A stretch of 64,000 nt of DNA. It comes from Pteria penguin (lineage: Eukaryota > Mollusca > Bivalvia > Pterioida > Pteriidae). Position numbers and translations under genes: made by a program. Where the stretch lies: NCBI GenBank assembly GCA_035048485.1, contig CM068592.1:32052001-32116000 (forward strand). Reading direction: 5' to 3'. Within the stretch, counting starts at the first letter, position 1; every line of letters starts with the position of its first letter. Below are positions 39,501-54,500 of the stretch, piece by piece. The notes under the pieces are model-generated. The model saw only the letters and a program-made list of their open reading frames with translations, had not been told where the DNA came from and made no database searches.

Positions 39501-42500
39501 AATTTTATAAAAATTTATCGAACTTTGGTCTCTTGTTATATTGATGTAACTTAAATAAAAGCAGTCTCCCTGAAAACTGACAAGCAATTATTCTTTTATT
39601 TCTTATACCGTTATGTTGATATCTATTTACTATCTCATGAAACTACTGTATATCATAATTTGTGTATGTGTGCAGTTCTTATTTTTATTATGAAGAGTTG
39701 TCCTCCTTTACAAGTCATATTAAAAATAAAGAAATGTAACAAATTATGTTTGAAATGATTATTAAAGCAATAAACTATATTTAAATGTTTGGTATAATTT
39801 AAAGTCTCACAATTCTATCATACCATCGTTTCTATAATATTTTAGTGATAAAGAGAAAAAGGCATGATTTGAAATGCATATCTATTTACATAATCAAATT
39901 ATCACTTTTCTCGCCACTATATAAAAAGTTGTGTTTGCTTCTTAAAGGACATTTGAATAAATATGAAATATAAATGATGTCTGTAAATACATTTTAATTA
40001 TGTGTTGTTAATTTGAAATCTAGTCATAGGGTTTAGGTTGGGTAAAATTATTTTCTCTGCTATTACCCTTTAAATTTTTTGCATTTACAAAAATGCATGT
40101 CATTTAATTGAAATTTAAAGAATTCTAAACTGCTTTCCTAATAAAACAACTCTGAATGTAGTATTAAACCTAAAAGAAATCTCACTGAAAAAAATAGATA
40201 ATATATCCAAATAAAATATATAAGTTATTTCATTGGTTGGTGTCCGTATATCTTTGTGTTGTTCAATAAATGATGATTTTTTGTGACAGCATCATGGGTT
40301 AATTTCGATATCTTTAACTTCAAAACATTTATCCATAATGAATTCTGAATGTAAAGTTCTTCTCTGAAAATCCCTTTATAAACTGACGGGAATCTTTGAC
40401 TCAACAGATCTGGATATTGTGTCCAATGTCTGGTGTTAGATTTTCGAAAAGTCTGCATAGCATCATAACAGCTAGACTATATATTACACCTGTAGTATTT
40501 ATATTTGGTAAACATTCTTTGTAGGTTCATTATGTACTGTGTGTTCTCTCTCTATCACAACGAAAACCAGCTCTGATGACATAAGCTTGACATACAACTT
40601 CAATAATCAAGGGCAGATCACTGGTACTAATCCTTCACATCTGTTGCAAGGTAAGGTTCACAAACCTAGAGCTGGTAACTGCTGATAAACTTATCTTTAA
40701 AAATAAATTTATTATTTTCCAAGGGCAGATAACTGATACTAACCGATCTCTTATTAAGTAAGTTTCAATAACCATGGGCAAATAACCGGTACTTTCATTC
40801 ATTACATGTATTGTGATGTAAGGATGCAGACCCAATGAAAGATAACTGAGTTAGTTCATGATTTATTAGAGAGTCAGTGATTGCATTGTTTGTAATTTAA
40901 CTCATATGACCAATACCATAAGAAACAGTGTACAATGGGTATAATGTAATGAAACATTATTGAGTAGATTGAATTTGATGAAACATTATTGAGTAGATAG
41001 AAATTACTAAAAGATAACTTAGTAGATAGAACTTGATAAAACATAATTGAGTAGATAGAACTTGAAACATTATTGAGCAGATAGAACTTGATGAAACATA
41101 ATTGAGTAGATAGAACTCGATGAAACATAATTGAGTAGATAGAACTTGATGAAACATAATTGAGTAGATAGAACTTGATGAAACATAATTGAGTAGATAG
41201 AACTTGATGAAACATAATTGAGTAGATAGAACTTGAAGTCTATTGCATAGGTCTAGATTTCTGTACATTGTACAGATGCCATCACTGTTAGCGCTATTAT
41301 AAGAATTAGAATATATACATGTATCATACATGTATATTGAAATTTTTTTTTCTAACAAAGGTACAACTATAACAGTTTCTGAGATCTTTAAGAACTTACC
41401 AGTGCGAAGAACCTACTACAACACTGCAAAAAGGAAAAAAGAAGAGCTGAAGAAGATTGAAGATTTACTGGTCTCGTATGCAGTGATCTGCCCAGGTTTG
41501 CGATTGACTCTGCGGCATAATAAAGGAATTATTTGGCAGAGATGTCCAGTTACAAATCATCACCAAGCTGTAGCGGCTTTGGGGAGGGATGTGGTAAACA
41601 GTCTTGTTTATAGAGAAGCAACAAATCAGCATATCACTGTAAGGACCTGTAGTGTATACATTTCTTTTTTGTCCTTTATTTAGACCATAAATCTTGTTTC
41701 CCTCCTCTATCCCTTCCATAATAAAAGTTTTCCCTTCTTCTCATGAATGAAAAGAAAACCGAACTAATTTCAAAATGTTTTGCATTTATTGCTCTTTCAT
41801 CTGCCATTAAATTGAACCACAATTGAGAAGAGAATGTATTTCTTTCTTCTATATTGTTTGTTTTCTCTAAATTACAATGTTACGAACATTTCTTCCCAAT
41901 TCAAAGGGAAATAGTCCCATACCTGGTAAGATGAGAAAAAAAAAACCTACAGCGTATCAAAGGTTTGATTCTTGAAACTCATTTTAATAGAAACTTGCAT
42001 TGTTCTAGTAGTAATAGTCAAATATATGTAGTAAAATTGACAAATTAATATGGTCATCAGTAAAAGATAGACCGTAAGCAATAAAAATACAATACAATAC
42101 AATACTTAGAACATTACATGATGAAGTGTATGAGAAAAAAGGAAGTTTTCTCTACTGTAAAGGTTGTGTTTGTTGATTTATTTGTTTGTAATTATATGAT
42201 TGATTTGTTTGTAATTTTAGTGTTTGTTTATTGTTTGATGTTCATGGTAACAGCATCTGCCTGATAAAACTACACAGAAATTTAGACTGATGCAATTTGC
42301 TTGAGGATACTTTGTTTGCAGACATTTACCATGATACAAGCTACTTCATATATCACATAATATACCTTTGCATAGTGGAATGTATGTTACATCAAAGTCA
42401 TGTAGGTTAACTTTTCTTAACAATATATACCATAAAATTCCATAATTTACAATTTAAATTTATACATTCTTTAGTTGAAAATATTTGTACCAAAGCCTGA

Positions 42501-45500
42501 GTCAGCTGATACAATTAAGTCAAGGTCATCCAAGGACAGATGTATGACCTTTATCAACAAACGACCTGTCATAAATAAAGAGATTGATAAAGTAAGTAGT
42601 GTTGTTAGAGGTATCTTTATGGTTTGTTGCAAAATACTGAATGAAAAAGTAAAAAGAAAATATTATATGGAAAAAAAAAGACCTTTAGTTGATATCTTGT
42701 CATACTTTTTTACCACAGACAGTAAATGACGTAACCCAGACAGTGGACAGTGTGTTGTCAGTGTTAATTGCTGATCTAATAGATTAGGTTTTATTCCAAT
42801 ACATTGTACCTGACACTGTTTCTGAAACTACCGGTCTGTACCTATTATAAATTTGTACCTGATTGTACTATAAGATTTATACCTGAACCCTTAACCATAG
42901 TCTTGTATTATATAGATACCATTATGGTTCAAATTTTCCTTATGCAAAAACTGAAGAGTAAATGCTTAACGTGTGTACCTAACCAAAATAAAGAAATAAA
43001 ACAGTAATGTAAACAAGTTGGTAGCAAGGTCAAATATACACATGTGTGGATTAAGTATTTTATTAAACATACAGGTTTTAAGAGATATTGAGGTATTGTA
43101 GGTATTGTATCAATACAATATTTCTATTGTTTAAAAAATAGTGGTGTTTATATCACACTGTTTTATTATTTTCAATACAACCTTTGGAAATATAACACTT
43201 GTATTTTTATCGTGACATTTTGCAGTTGTAATGAATAAATGGATTGAAATAAAGTAGCTCATTCCAACATCACATTGCATGGGACATTCTCATCTTATAA
43301 GTTTTAGATTATACTTGATGTAAGTCAGTCATGATCAACAAGGAATTTTATGTATCACAGAAGGAGGATATATTCTAATGTGGTACTTTGAACCACATGG
43401 TTTTTAAGGCCTCTCGAAACTAAAGTCTGTTGTGAAATGGTTGTGCCTTTTGATTAATTTCTTGCTGCTAGTCATTTGCTTATCTTTAAAAAAGAAATAT
43501 GCCTATTGAGTTTTGAATTATAAGGGCAAAAGCTAAGATTATTAATACCTTATCATCTTTTATCATCAGAACAACGGGTATCACTCATTCAGCGTATTCA
43601 GTGACCCTCTAATATTAATATCCTAGTGTATTTCTCAAAGATTATTCTTTTTTGTTTTATTCTTGTTTTACAGCATCAATGAAGGACTGTTGACACTTAA
43701 ATGGTGACAGTATTTGATTGATGCAGTGCAATGAAATGTAAACGTATGCAATAGACCTGCCTGAACTGATGACACAGGTTTTTACTGTCTCATCTAAAGG
43801 CACGACACTGATTTCCAGGGGTGAGTCTCCAATCCAACACCAATCACCTAACTGATCAAACTAAGCCAGCGCAATTCACCCTTCCACGGTTCGTAAAAGA
43901 AAGTGACATTCAGACTATTTTCATTTGTTCTACTTATGACGTCATAAACAATTACGTTATTGTCAGAGTTTTGTCGGACCTCAGATGACGTCATCACATT
44001 GAAAAATTGCGTTTTGTGGAAGGATGAATATAAAAGTTTAATTTTAATATTAAAATTACCAATGAGTTTTAAGATATTCATTAAAATGTTTTTGTTTAAT
44101 TGTTTACCAGATGATGAGCCAGTTTTGTGATTGTCCTTCAGGGAAATGGCCATTCTATATTGCCATGATAGATCTTCCTCCAGGAGAAATAGATGTCAAT
44201 ATAGAACCCAACAAAACTCAGATATACTTGCAAAACAAGGTGATACTCTATATATCTCTCACACTTACTTTATTAGCAAAACTGCAGTTAGTAAACCAGA
44301 GAATGGATGTAGCTCTCCAGAATTGAAGAATATGAACAGATGAAATTTTAAAAATATTTTGAAGTGTATATCCTTCTACATCTACATGTATATAGAACTT
44401 GAGGATTTGACTAAAGCCCATTCTTGACTTGGCAGTCGGCATCTCTTGTCAATCATTACTCTTTAGGATTTAGTTGACCTAATCTCAGCATGAGTGGTAA
44501 AATCAAATCATAAAGGTCAAGGTTATTGGTGCTTGCCTTGTTGAGGTATTGGTATCATGAGGAGTATGTTTGACGGCTTAGATAAAAAGCTTAATATGTC
44601 AAGAAAATCATGGTTAATCCTGGCATGTAGACAATCTCTAGAGGTGCATAGATAGGATGATTGACAACCAACTGAAGTTTAAACCATGCTCTGGTGATGC
44701 CTTCACTACAAAACCATGCTCTGGTAGTGCCTCCACTACAAAACAGCTACATGAAAAATAACAAGAGTTAGAAAATAGGAATTCACCAAACACATTCAAT
44801 TTTATGACCCACAAGATAGCACAGAAGATTTACAATCGACCTTTTTCATATTAGGTCATGTAAAATTAATTCTATGTTTCTCAGACACTCCTGCGCGCAC
44901 AAATTTGGCGCCGAGGAGTCGTATTTATTGCAACTTCGGAACAAAATAGCCGCAACGTCTCCGTTTTGATCCATTGTTAAATATAAAACATATTTTTCCC
45001 TAGGAGAAAGAGAAAGTACTTGTCAGTGTTAGTAATGCTGTGACTGTTAAAAACATCTTTATGACCTGACTTGAAAGTATTCCTAATAACAATACAAATG
45101 CAAATGGCGGTCAGGCCAGGGGGAGGGGTAGATAGATAGCTTTCTTCTAAGCATTAAAGTTAATTTTAAGGAAGAAATAGTCGTGCAATGGATGATTTTC
45201 CATTTGTAAAAGATACATCAATTGCCCAACTAATAAAGGATGTGTTGTCAAACAAAGATCAGAAAATTCAACTGCACGCGAATCCCGAGGAAACGCTTTA
45301 AATAGTACTGTTTGAGGAAAAAATACAAAAAATAAATATCTACCTTGCCACTTTTTCGAGACCCAATTATCTGAGAAACATAAAATTAATTTTACATGGC
45401 CTTAATATACTCTACCATTTAATGCCAGACATAAGATGTTTTACCACTGAAAGTCGTGCCATTCTATCATTGGGTAACATTCCAAGTCTTGAAATAAAAT

Positions 45501-48500
45501 TCTGGCAAAACAGTTTGTTGGCCATTAGGCTTCTTGTATCATGTAAAATATGAGATTTGTATATTTCAAACACTTGTTTCTTTGAGTAAGGTGTGCATGT
45601 ACGTTATATGTATACAAAATTGTTACAATGCTGACAACATTGAATATAAGGAATTCAAAACAGTGAAGGATTGCTTTAGTTGCTTTAAAATTTTGTTATT
45701 GATTTCAGGACATGGTTATGGAAATGTTAAAGAAAGAATTAGAGGAAGTCTATGGAGAAATCAATAAACTTTCCACAAAGGCTAAGGGTATTTCCAGAGA
45801 TAATGAATCTGACCATCAACAAGATGATGGTCAAGGTCACTTTACACAAGATGATACATTGTCAGATATGAGTACCTCACAGTGTACTGATACACAAAGT
45901 GGAAAGATCAAAATCACACCTCAGTCATCATTTGACCTTGACCCACATTTACTAAAGGTCAAAATTTTAACTGATTCCAGTGATGCTGATATTATACAAT
46001 CAAATTCCGTTCCTTTAAAGAGCCACTCAAATAAAAACAATGGAAAGATATCTGAAAAAGTAGATTATCTATCAACGCAGGATGAACAGTGTTGCTTTGA
46101 TATTGTTGGAGAAGAGTTCAGAGAGATTATTGACCTTGACAGTAGTTCATCCCCTGTACTAAATGGTCAGGATGCAGACATTCCAGGAAAAAATTGTAAT
46201 AAAGATGAAAGATGTCATTCAGAAAAAGATGGGTATGATACCAGAGACAGAACATTGTTGGCAAGTGGTAAAAATCTCGAAAAATCTACAGAGTCGAATG
46301 AAAGCAGGAATGGTGTAATGGGAGAAGATTCCATCCTGGAAGTATTGGAGAACTGGGATGACAACAATCCAAATATGACTGATGATCTCTTAGCAGGTTG
46401 TGAGGATATGAGGTCTATGAAAAGCATGTCAGAGAAAGAGTCAGTAGATAGTGATACAGTGAACATTGATGATACTACAGACCATCTGCTTGCAGACTTG
46501 TCAGCAGATCAGACTGTTGGACAAGAAACATTAGGGGATGAACGATTGGACTCTGCTTTAGGGAGGGAAGATGCGATAGAGTGGAGCAAAGGTCAAGGTC
46601 TGAAGAGTTCCACAGGGGAGGTTATCCAGGTCAGAATGTGCTAAATGTAGATATTGAATGACCTTAGAATATAATTACGTGTTGTGTAAAGTGTATTCAA
46701 AGTATTTCACAGGACATATTGAAAACCAATACTACAACTTTGTTAATAGTATCTGAAGGAAATTATTAATGAAAATTCTTTCATATAACACCTGAATGTT
46801 TGGCATGATTACAAAACAAATTTGATCATTTATTGATGTTGTTTATTCATATGTCTGTTTTCTGTCTTTCAACATTCTTACTATGTTTCCGGTTAAACAA
46901 AATTTTGGATTTTAAAGGGATCACAAACTTAAGGTGACTTTGATATGCAGTTTTGATTTGTTTGTTTGATTATTGTTTTACGTCACTCCACGATTATTTC
47001 ACGTATATGGTGACGGCATCTGCCTGATGCATTGCATACAAATTTAGACCTTTGCAACGGACCCACCCGAAGCAGTGAGGGATCTTTTACGTGCCACGCC
47101 TACCGTGACACGGGACCTCGGTTTTTACTGTCTCATCCGAAAGACAGAACACCGGTGTGCCCCGGGCGGGAGACGAACCCGCGACCTCTCGATCACGAGC
47201 CGAGCACCTTATCCACTAGGCCACACCGGCTGTGCAGTTTTGATCTAGATCTGTATGACATAATAAGGTTGAATGTTTGTCATAAAATTTCAAAACTAGC
47301 TTTGCAATCCCGCTTTACTGTTTTTGATCATTTGTTAGTGTTAGAATTTTGAATAGGGAGGAGAATGTATTGCATGACAATGATTTAGGAAATGTTAGAA
47401 ATGTCTTTTTCTTTTTATTTTGTCAGCCTGTGTCTTTGTTGAATGCAAAGAAAAGGCCGCGATCACCTAGCGAAGAATCTCCATCAAAACAGAGAAGAAG
47501 TCTTCCTGATTGTTCCAAGGTATTTTGAAAATTTTTAGATGCTTTTAATTTCTTTTAAATCGATGAAAGTCATGTGGCAGATTTCGAAAAACAAAATTGG
47601 TTGAGGTCGAAAATTTCCTTGCATTTCTAAAAAATGATTTTTATCGAATTTAAATGATTTGTCAGTTGAAAAGTCATCATTATTTTACTTGAATCTATGT
47701 AATTAAAGTAATCAAATTTAGTTGACTTTTTCGACTTCAGTCTCCTTTGTCAGTTTATTTGATCAGTACTTGGTGGTCGTACTTTTAATTACCTCAGGTA
47801 TTATAGGGTGTTGTAGGCAAGACAGCAGGAGTGCATTGAGGTGCAGTATGATGATATGCACTGGTGTATTTAAAGATGCCTTCTTGCTATAAATGTATGG
47901 TATGATGTGACTGAATGGGTAGTGAGCTAAGCTCAGAGTGAAAAGGCTTTGGGTTGGAATCTTGCTAAACCTGTAACCTTGTTGCTTAGAAGTCCAATGT
48001 CCTTGATGATAAGCTAGAGCACGTAGAGTTTTATGACTTACTGTATTGATTTAGCCATCGTGAGAGTACTTTTGACATAGGCTAAGAAGCCTTAAAATAC
48101 CACAGTGTAAGTGAAAAGATTCTTAAAAGTGACCTGAGCTGATGAGTCTCTATGTATTGGTAGATGAAGATTTTTCCTCCGATAATATATAGAAAAGAAA
48201 AATAAATTAAATATTCTGACATACAAAAAAGTTAACCATGTCAGTCATTCATTTTAACTCTTTTTCTTATAATAACTTTAAATAGCTGAATTGTGAGGTT
48301 GCTGGTCTAATCTGGTCAGTTTGTCTTGTTACAAAATGTAGTTGTGTATCCCTTGCAAGGGTTTTAAGTTGCAATTCGTGTCATATAGTTGATCATAGCA
48401 AAGGAAGCTGGAAACCAAACTATCATTGGCCTCTATAGGTGACGTAAGCTTGAATGAAATAGTATACAATACAAAATGTACTAGAGTATCAAAGTTTCTT

Positions 48501-51500
48501 TTTTGATTTTATATCTACTTTTTCCTTAATTCTTTTAGATGGGGACAGATCTAAATGACGGTGAAAATTCTACTGGGACCGCACCATTTGAATTATTTGC
48601 AAAATCAATAACACCTACTGGTGAGTAACAAGTAAGGGAAAGGTAATACAAATTGTTATATAAAAAGGGAAGTCTTTAAACAAGTGGTAAAGAATTGATG
48701 ATCTCTTCACTCCTGAGACATTTGACTTAACAGCTTTCATCTCCAGAGTACAATGTTAAATGAATATTCCTTCATGGTGTTTGAGTGTAGACATACTAGA
48801 CTAGACTAGATAAGACACTTACTCATCCTGGGTACCTGCTTTCACTTCTGGTTTTCAGAGGTCTATGTTCATTATGGTGCAATGTACATCGTAATGAGTC
48901 ATATAGTAATTGATAAAGCAAGTTACTTTCCTTTTTATCACCACCAGGGGATTCTATCACCTATCTATTGGTGCGCTGATCAGAAAAACAGATACCAGAT
49001 GATCCAAAAGTCACCAGACCACCAGACAAAATCTGGTAAAATTAGCTTTGGTCTGGTAAAATTTTTTCCACTTTTTCCTATTATTCACATGTAAATTTCA
49101 ACAAAATTAGAAAAATGTCTGGGGAGTTTTCAAAACTTTCGCGAAGGCTGAGATACCAAAAGTAGATACATACTGTCCCAGAGCTTTTCACTTGATCGAA
49201 TAGGGGACTGTACTCAGACCAGAAATGTTGACAGGCTGTAGCGAGTTCCAGGGCAAACTTTACTACACAAGGTGAAAGATCTCTATAAATATAGAAAACC
49301 TCATTTGTTTACAGTTGTGAGAGAATTTCCAAGCTCAGATGTGCAAAGAATTTCCCAGATTGTGCAGGAGAAATGGAGTGCTCTAACACCAGGGGAGAGA
49401 ACTAATTTTCATCTGAAAGCTGGTGCAAATAACACTCCACAGTATGTAAAGTCTCTTTCTTATGTTGTCTTTTAATGACTCAAAGAGTTAACTTTCTTCG
49501 GTTTTTAATACTCAAAGTCCCTCTTCTTTTCCTATGCTCTTGTAGTCATCACTGTATACAATATACTCTTATTTACAACACACAACAAATATCTAAAATT
49601 TCTGGCAAGCCACACTTGCAACTCAAACTGTTTTAAATGAAACCTTCAAATTGGAACTGTAAACAATCAAGTATGGGTAAATGATTATGATATACATAAT
49701 GGTTATTTCATACTGTCCAAGTAGTATCTGTCAGTATATAGTATGCTTGACTTTCAACATGAGAGTGGGGAGCACTAGAGTGTAAAATCATGTCTATTCC
49801 ATTGACACTTACTATGAGAACAGTAGGATTGACAGACTTGTCACATATTTCACATGAGCAGATTTCATGTAAACTTTTGGAAAGCCGTGCAATAACAAAA
49901 TGGGGAAAACAATTGTTATTGCATATGTGATAATAGACTTCTCTAAAATAACTGATTATCATATGTGATAATAGACTTCTCTAAAATAACTGATTATCAT
50001 ATGTGATAATAGACTTCTCTAAAATAACTGATTATCATATGTGATAATAGACTTCTCTAAAATAACTGATTATCATATGTGATAATAGACTTCTCTAAAA
50101 TAACTGATTATCGTATGTGATAATAGACTTCTCTAAAATAACTGATTATCATATGTGATAATAGACTTCTCTAAAATAACTGATTATCATATGTGATAAT
50201 AGACTTCTCTAAAATAACTGATTATCATATGTGATAATAGACTTCTCTAAAATAACTGATTATCATATGTGATAATAGACTTCTCTAAAATAACTGATTA
50301 TCATATGTGATAATAGACTTCTCTAAAATAACTGATTATCATATGTGATAATAATAGACTTCTCTAAAATAACTGATTATCATATGTGATAATAGACTTC
50401 TCTAAAATAACTGATTATCATATGTGATAATAGACTTCTCTAAAATAACTGATTATCATATGTGATAATAGACTTCTCTAAAATAACTGATTATCATATG
50501 TGATAATAGACTTCTCTAAAATAACTGATTATCATATGTGATAATAGACTTCTCTAAAATAACTGATTATCATATGTGATAATAGACTTCTCTAAAATAA
50601 CTGATTATCGTATGTGATAATAGACTTCTCTAAAATAACTGATTATCATACGTGATAATAGACTTCTCTAAAATAACTGATTATCATATGTGATAACAGA
50701 CTTCTCTAAAATAACTGATTATCATATGTGATAATAGACTTCTCTACAATAACTGATTATCATATGTGATAATAATAGACTTCTCTAAAATAACTGATTA
50801 TCGTATGTGATAATAGACTTCTCTAAAATAACTGATTATCGTATGTGATAAGAGACTTCTCTAAAATAACTGATTATCATATGTGATAATAGACTTCTCT
50901 AAAATAACTGATTATCGTATGTGATAAGAGACTTCTCTAAAATAACTGATTATCATATGTGATAATAGACTTCTCTAAAATAACTGATTATCATATGGTT
51001 GGAGCAAAGGAAAAATATTGTGGCTTTAGTCATTAGTTATACATTATACATCAGCTTAGTATGTATAAATTTTAGAATATGGTCATATATTTTTATTTTT
51101 ACTAGAATTTTTCTTACCACACTAACAATAAATGAGGAACAAGTCTTTAACTATTTCAGTAAGCAGTTGGCTCATCTGTTTGTCTGTCTAGCTTTTTACT
51201 GGCTTTCAAGAATCTTGTCATTAGTAGCACGCCAGGACAAATGTCTGCAGAGCTAATGTCATACCCCTAGTGGTGGCGCCCTCATCGGCATTCATGGTGT
51301 AGACAAAAACTTAAACATATCTTCAAAACTATTAAACATAGGCAGGGGGGAAACTTTGTAAAAAAACCTTAGGGGCCAAGTGGGCCCCTAACTTTTAAAA
51401 TTTAGGAGCCCACTAAAATTTTCACGGGCCCACATCTTTTCAATGTACTTGTTCAATTATACAGATGGATACATAAAGTCGTCTCGCTCATTTTCCTTTT

Positions 51501-54500
51501 CGATCATAGAGGTTTTATCAATTTATAGAATCTATAAATCTCCACATTTTCAGCGATCTCAAAAAACAATCCATAAATCTCCACATTTTCAGCGATCTCA
51601 AAAAACAGTCAAGGATGAAAGGGCAACTAAACGAAATGGTCGATGTGAGTTCGTTTGGTTGCCACTTCATTCTTGATCGTTTTGAAATTGACCAATTGCA
51701 TTTAATCGTAGTAGTCAAATATTCTACTAGGGATATATTTTATTGATAGAACTACCTTATCTGTACAATATTTTCTACAGAAAAAAGGAATCCTGCCCTT
51801 CCTGATAGATTTTATTAAACCTTACGCATAAATTGATAAAACGTCTATGATCGAAAAGGAAAATGAGCGAGACGACTTTATGTATCCATCGACGCTTTAA
51901 TCATTGGGAACTATCTTGCACTTTACTCTAAACTTATTATGTAGGCAAAGGTCGATGATATACAAATGACATTTTATTGAGTGTAACAGGAACTTCGCGC
52001 ATAAACTGCCATGCTGCGATGAGCAAAGACCTCTCGATGTCTTACGAAAATTACATTTGCCAAGTGGGCGATTTCTTTTGAGATTTCACAAGCCCACACC
52101 CAAGAACTGGTCACCAATGCAAGTGGGCGAGTGGAAAGTTTCCCCCCTGCATAGGGCATACATATTTCACATGTACATTCTTGTGTGCAAATCCTTGCAA
52201 TTGATTCCATAATTTTTTACCCTGCAACCTTGAACTCAATATTTGACCTACTGTCCAAACAATATAACCTCATCAACTATAGGGGATAGAACATTCATAT
52301 TTCACATCTGTCTTTGTTATGGCTAGACCTTCCTGTATGTGTCTAAAGTTTTATCCCACGACCTTGACCTTGAAGTTTGACCCACTTTTCAAGAACCTTA
52401 ATCTTTCCCGTAACTCATTAAATACTAGAGATTAGAGCTTTCATATGTCACATGTGTTCATGATGACTTAACCTATGTCCATACTATATTTTTTTGCCTT
52501 GTGTTGTGATCTTGAAGTTTGACCTACTTTTCAAAACTGTAATCTTGCCCATAACTCGTGAACTGCTGAGGGTAGAGCTTTTGAATTTCACATTATTTTG
52601 TGTTCATTATTGATTTTCTGTATGTATTAAATATTTGGACCCAACGAATTTGACTGAGAAGTTTTACCTACTTTTTAAATACTTCAGTTTTGGCCATACC
52701 TTAAAAAAGCTATTAAATATAGGACTATCATATTTTACATGTATATTATTTGTGACAAGAATTTGCCATTGGTATCATCATTTTAAATCCTAGGACCTTG
52801 ACCTTGATGTTTTACCTACTTTTCAAAAACTGTAAGCTCGATCATTACTTAAGAACTTTTAGAGATAGGACTTTGACATTTCATATAAAAATGATCTGAT
52901 GGTACCATAACTTTTTAACTTTTGGACTTTACCTTTGACTTGATCTTGAGGTAAGAAAAAAATTCATGCTTTCCCTATGATAATGGCCCGCTGGTGAGCA
53001 ATGCTATATTCTGACAACTCTTGTTATATAAATTATCAATTTCTTGGACACCTAGTTATCATTTCATGTTCTGTGACAGTTCTTGCATGAGAGCATGGTA
53101 GCATGATAAACACATGTGTTTAATTAGGTAATATAAACTTCTTGTTATTTTGCCAACAGGACTTTCCTTTTGTTACATTGTTAAATATAAATTTCTATTT
53201 ATACCCACCTTTCTGAAGACCTTGTGTATAGGATTTAACTGATATGAGGCTTTGAAGATCAGAAATAAGAGTTCTACTTAAATAGTTAAATAATCATTAG
53301 TCAAAAGTATTCAAGGTCATCTACAAATATTATCATTTTTGGTCAGAATTGTCTAGGTTTGGGTGAAGAATGGGGCATGTATTCTTCAAAGTACCATCTT
53401 TAACTATCTTCTTCTCCCGGCTGACATCAGAGGTTGACAAACAAAATCGATCAAAGTAATTTCAGAGTGGTGTCTTTAAAAGACATGTTAGTATTTTTAT
53501 ACCCCCCACCTCCAAACAATGTTGAGGAGGGGGTATATTGAATTATCATGTCTGTCTGTCTGTCTGTCCAGAAAACTTTAACCTTGGCCATAACTTTTGA
53601 ACCAAAAGAGATTGGACCTTCATACTACACATGTTTATTCCTTGTGGCAAGACCTTTTTGTCAGTACCAAAGTATTTGACTAAATGACCTTGACCTTGAT
53701 GTTTGACTTACCTTTGAAAAACTTTAACCTTAGCCATAACTTTTGAACCAAAAGAGATGGGACTTCATATTGCACATAGGTATTCCTTGTAGCAAGACCT
53801 ATCTGTCAATACCAAAATTTTTTACCTTGTGACCTTTACTTTGGTCTTTTCCCTACTTCAATTTTTTTTTTTTTGCCAAGGAAGGGGGGCATGGTATTTG
53901 TCTTGTTAGGATAGTTCTAGTTGGTTTCATTTTAAAACCAGATTTTTGAAACAGTTTTACATCTTTTCAAACAGTTGTAATTTTCACACATTTTCAGGTA
54001 ATTACTTTGATTTTCTAATTGCAAATGCTCATGAAGTATTTAAAATTCTTATTTTTGCATGGTTTAAGGGAATTAATGTTTGTGTCAAGAATTGTATTTT
54101 CTCGATAAAGTTCTTGGAACTGCAGGAAAGGTTTTAATAAAACTTGGCAGAAATAAAATGCACAAAGTCCCTTTTTAATAATTGTTGTAGTTTGACCAGA
54201 TATTATATGAAGGGCAGGGTAAAATATATCCAAAACGGTGCTTTCTTTGTGTAGAGAAGCTTACATGAGCTCCATAGGATAAATAGCTGAATTTGTCACT
54301 GTGTTTTAGGAGATGCGAGTTTGCTATAAAGGACACATTTTATTTTTAGGTTCTGATACTTTGTAATTTATCGTAATTCATAATATACTGAAGGCACTAG
54401 CGATATAGGCCCAATTTGACCTCTGTTTTTTTTTTTCTTTTAATCAGTGTGTGTATCTAGTAACTCTACCAAAATGACAGCTCGTGTTCTTTTGTAGAAA

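Noticed and set aside
49272..49475. 67-codon frame beginning MKDLYKYRK
   Set aside because: Only 49315-49441 is exon; the part before the tttacag acceptor and after the gtatgt donor is intron.
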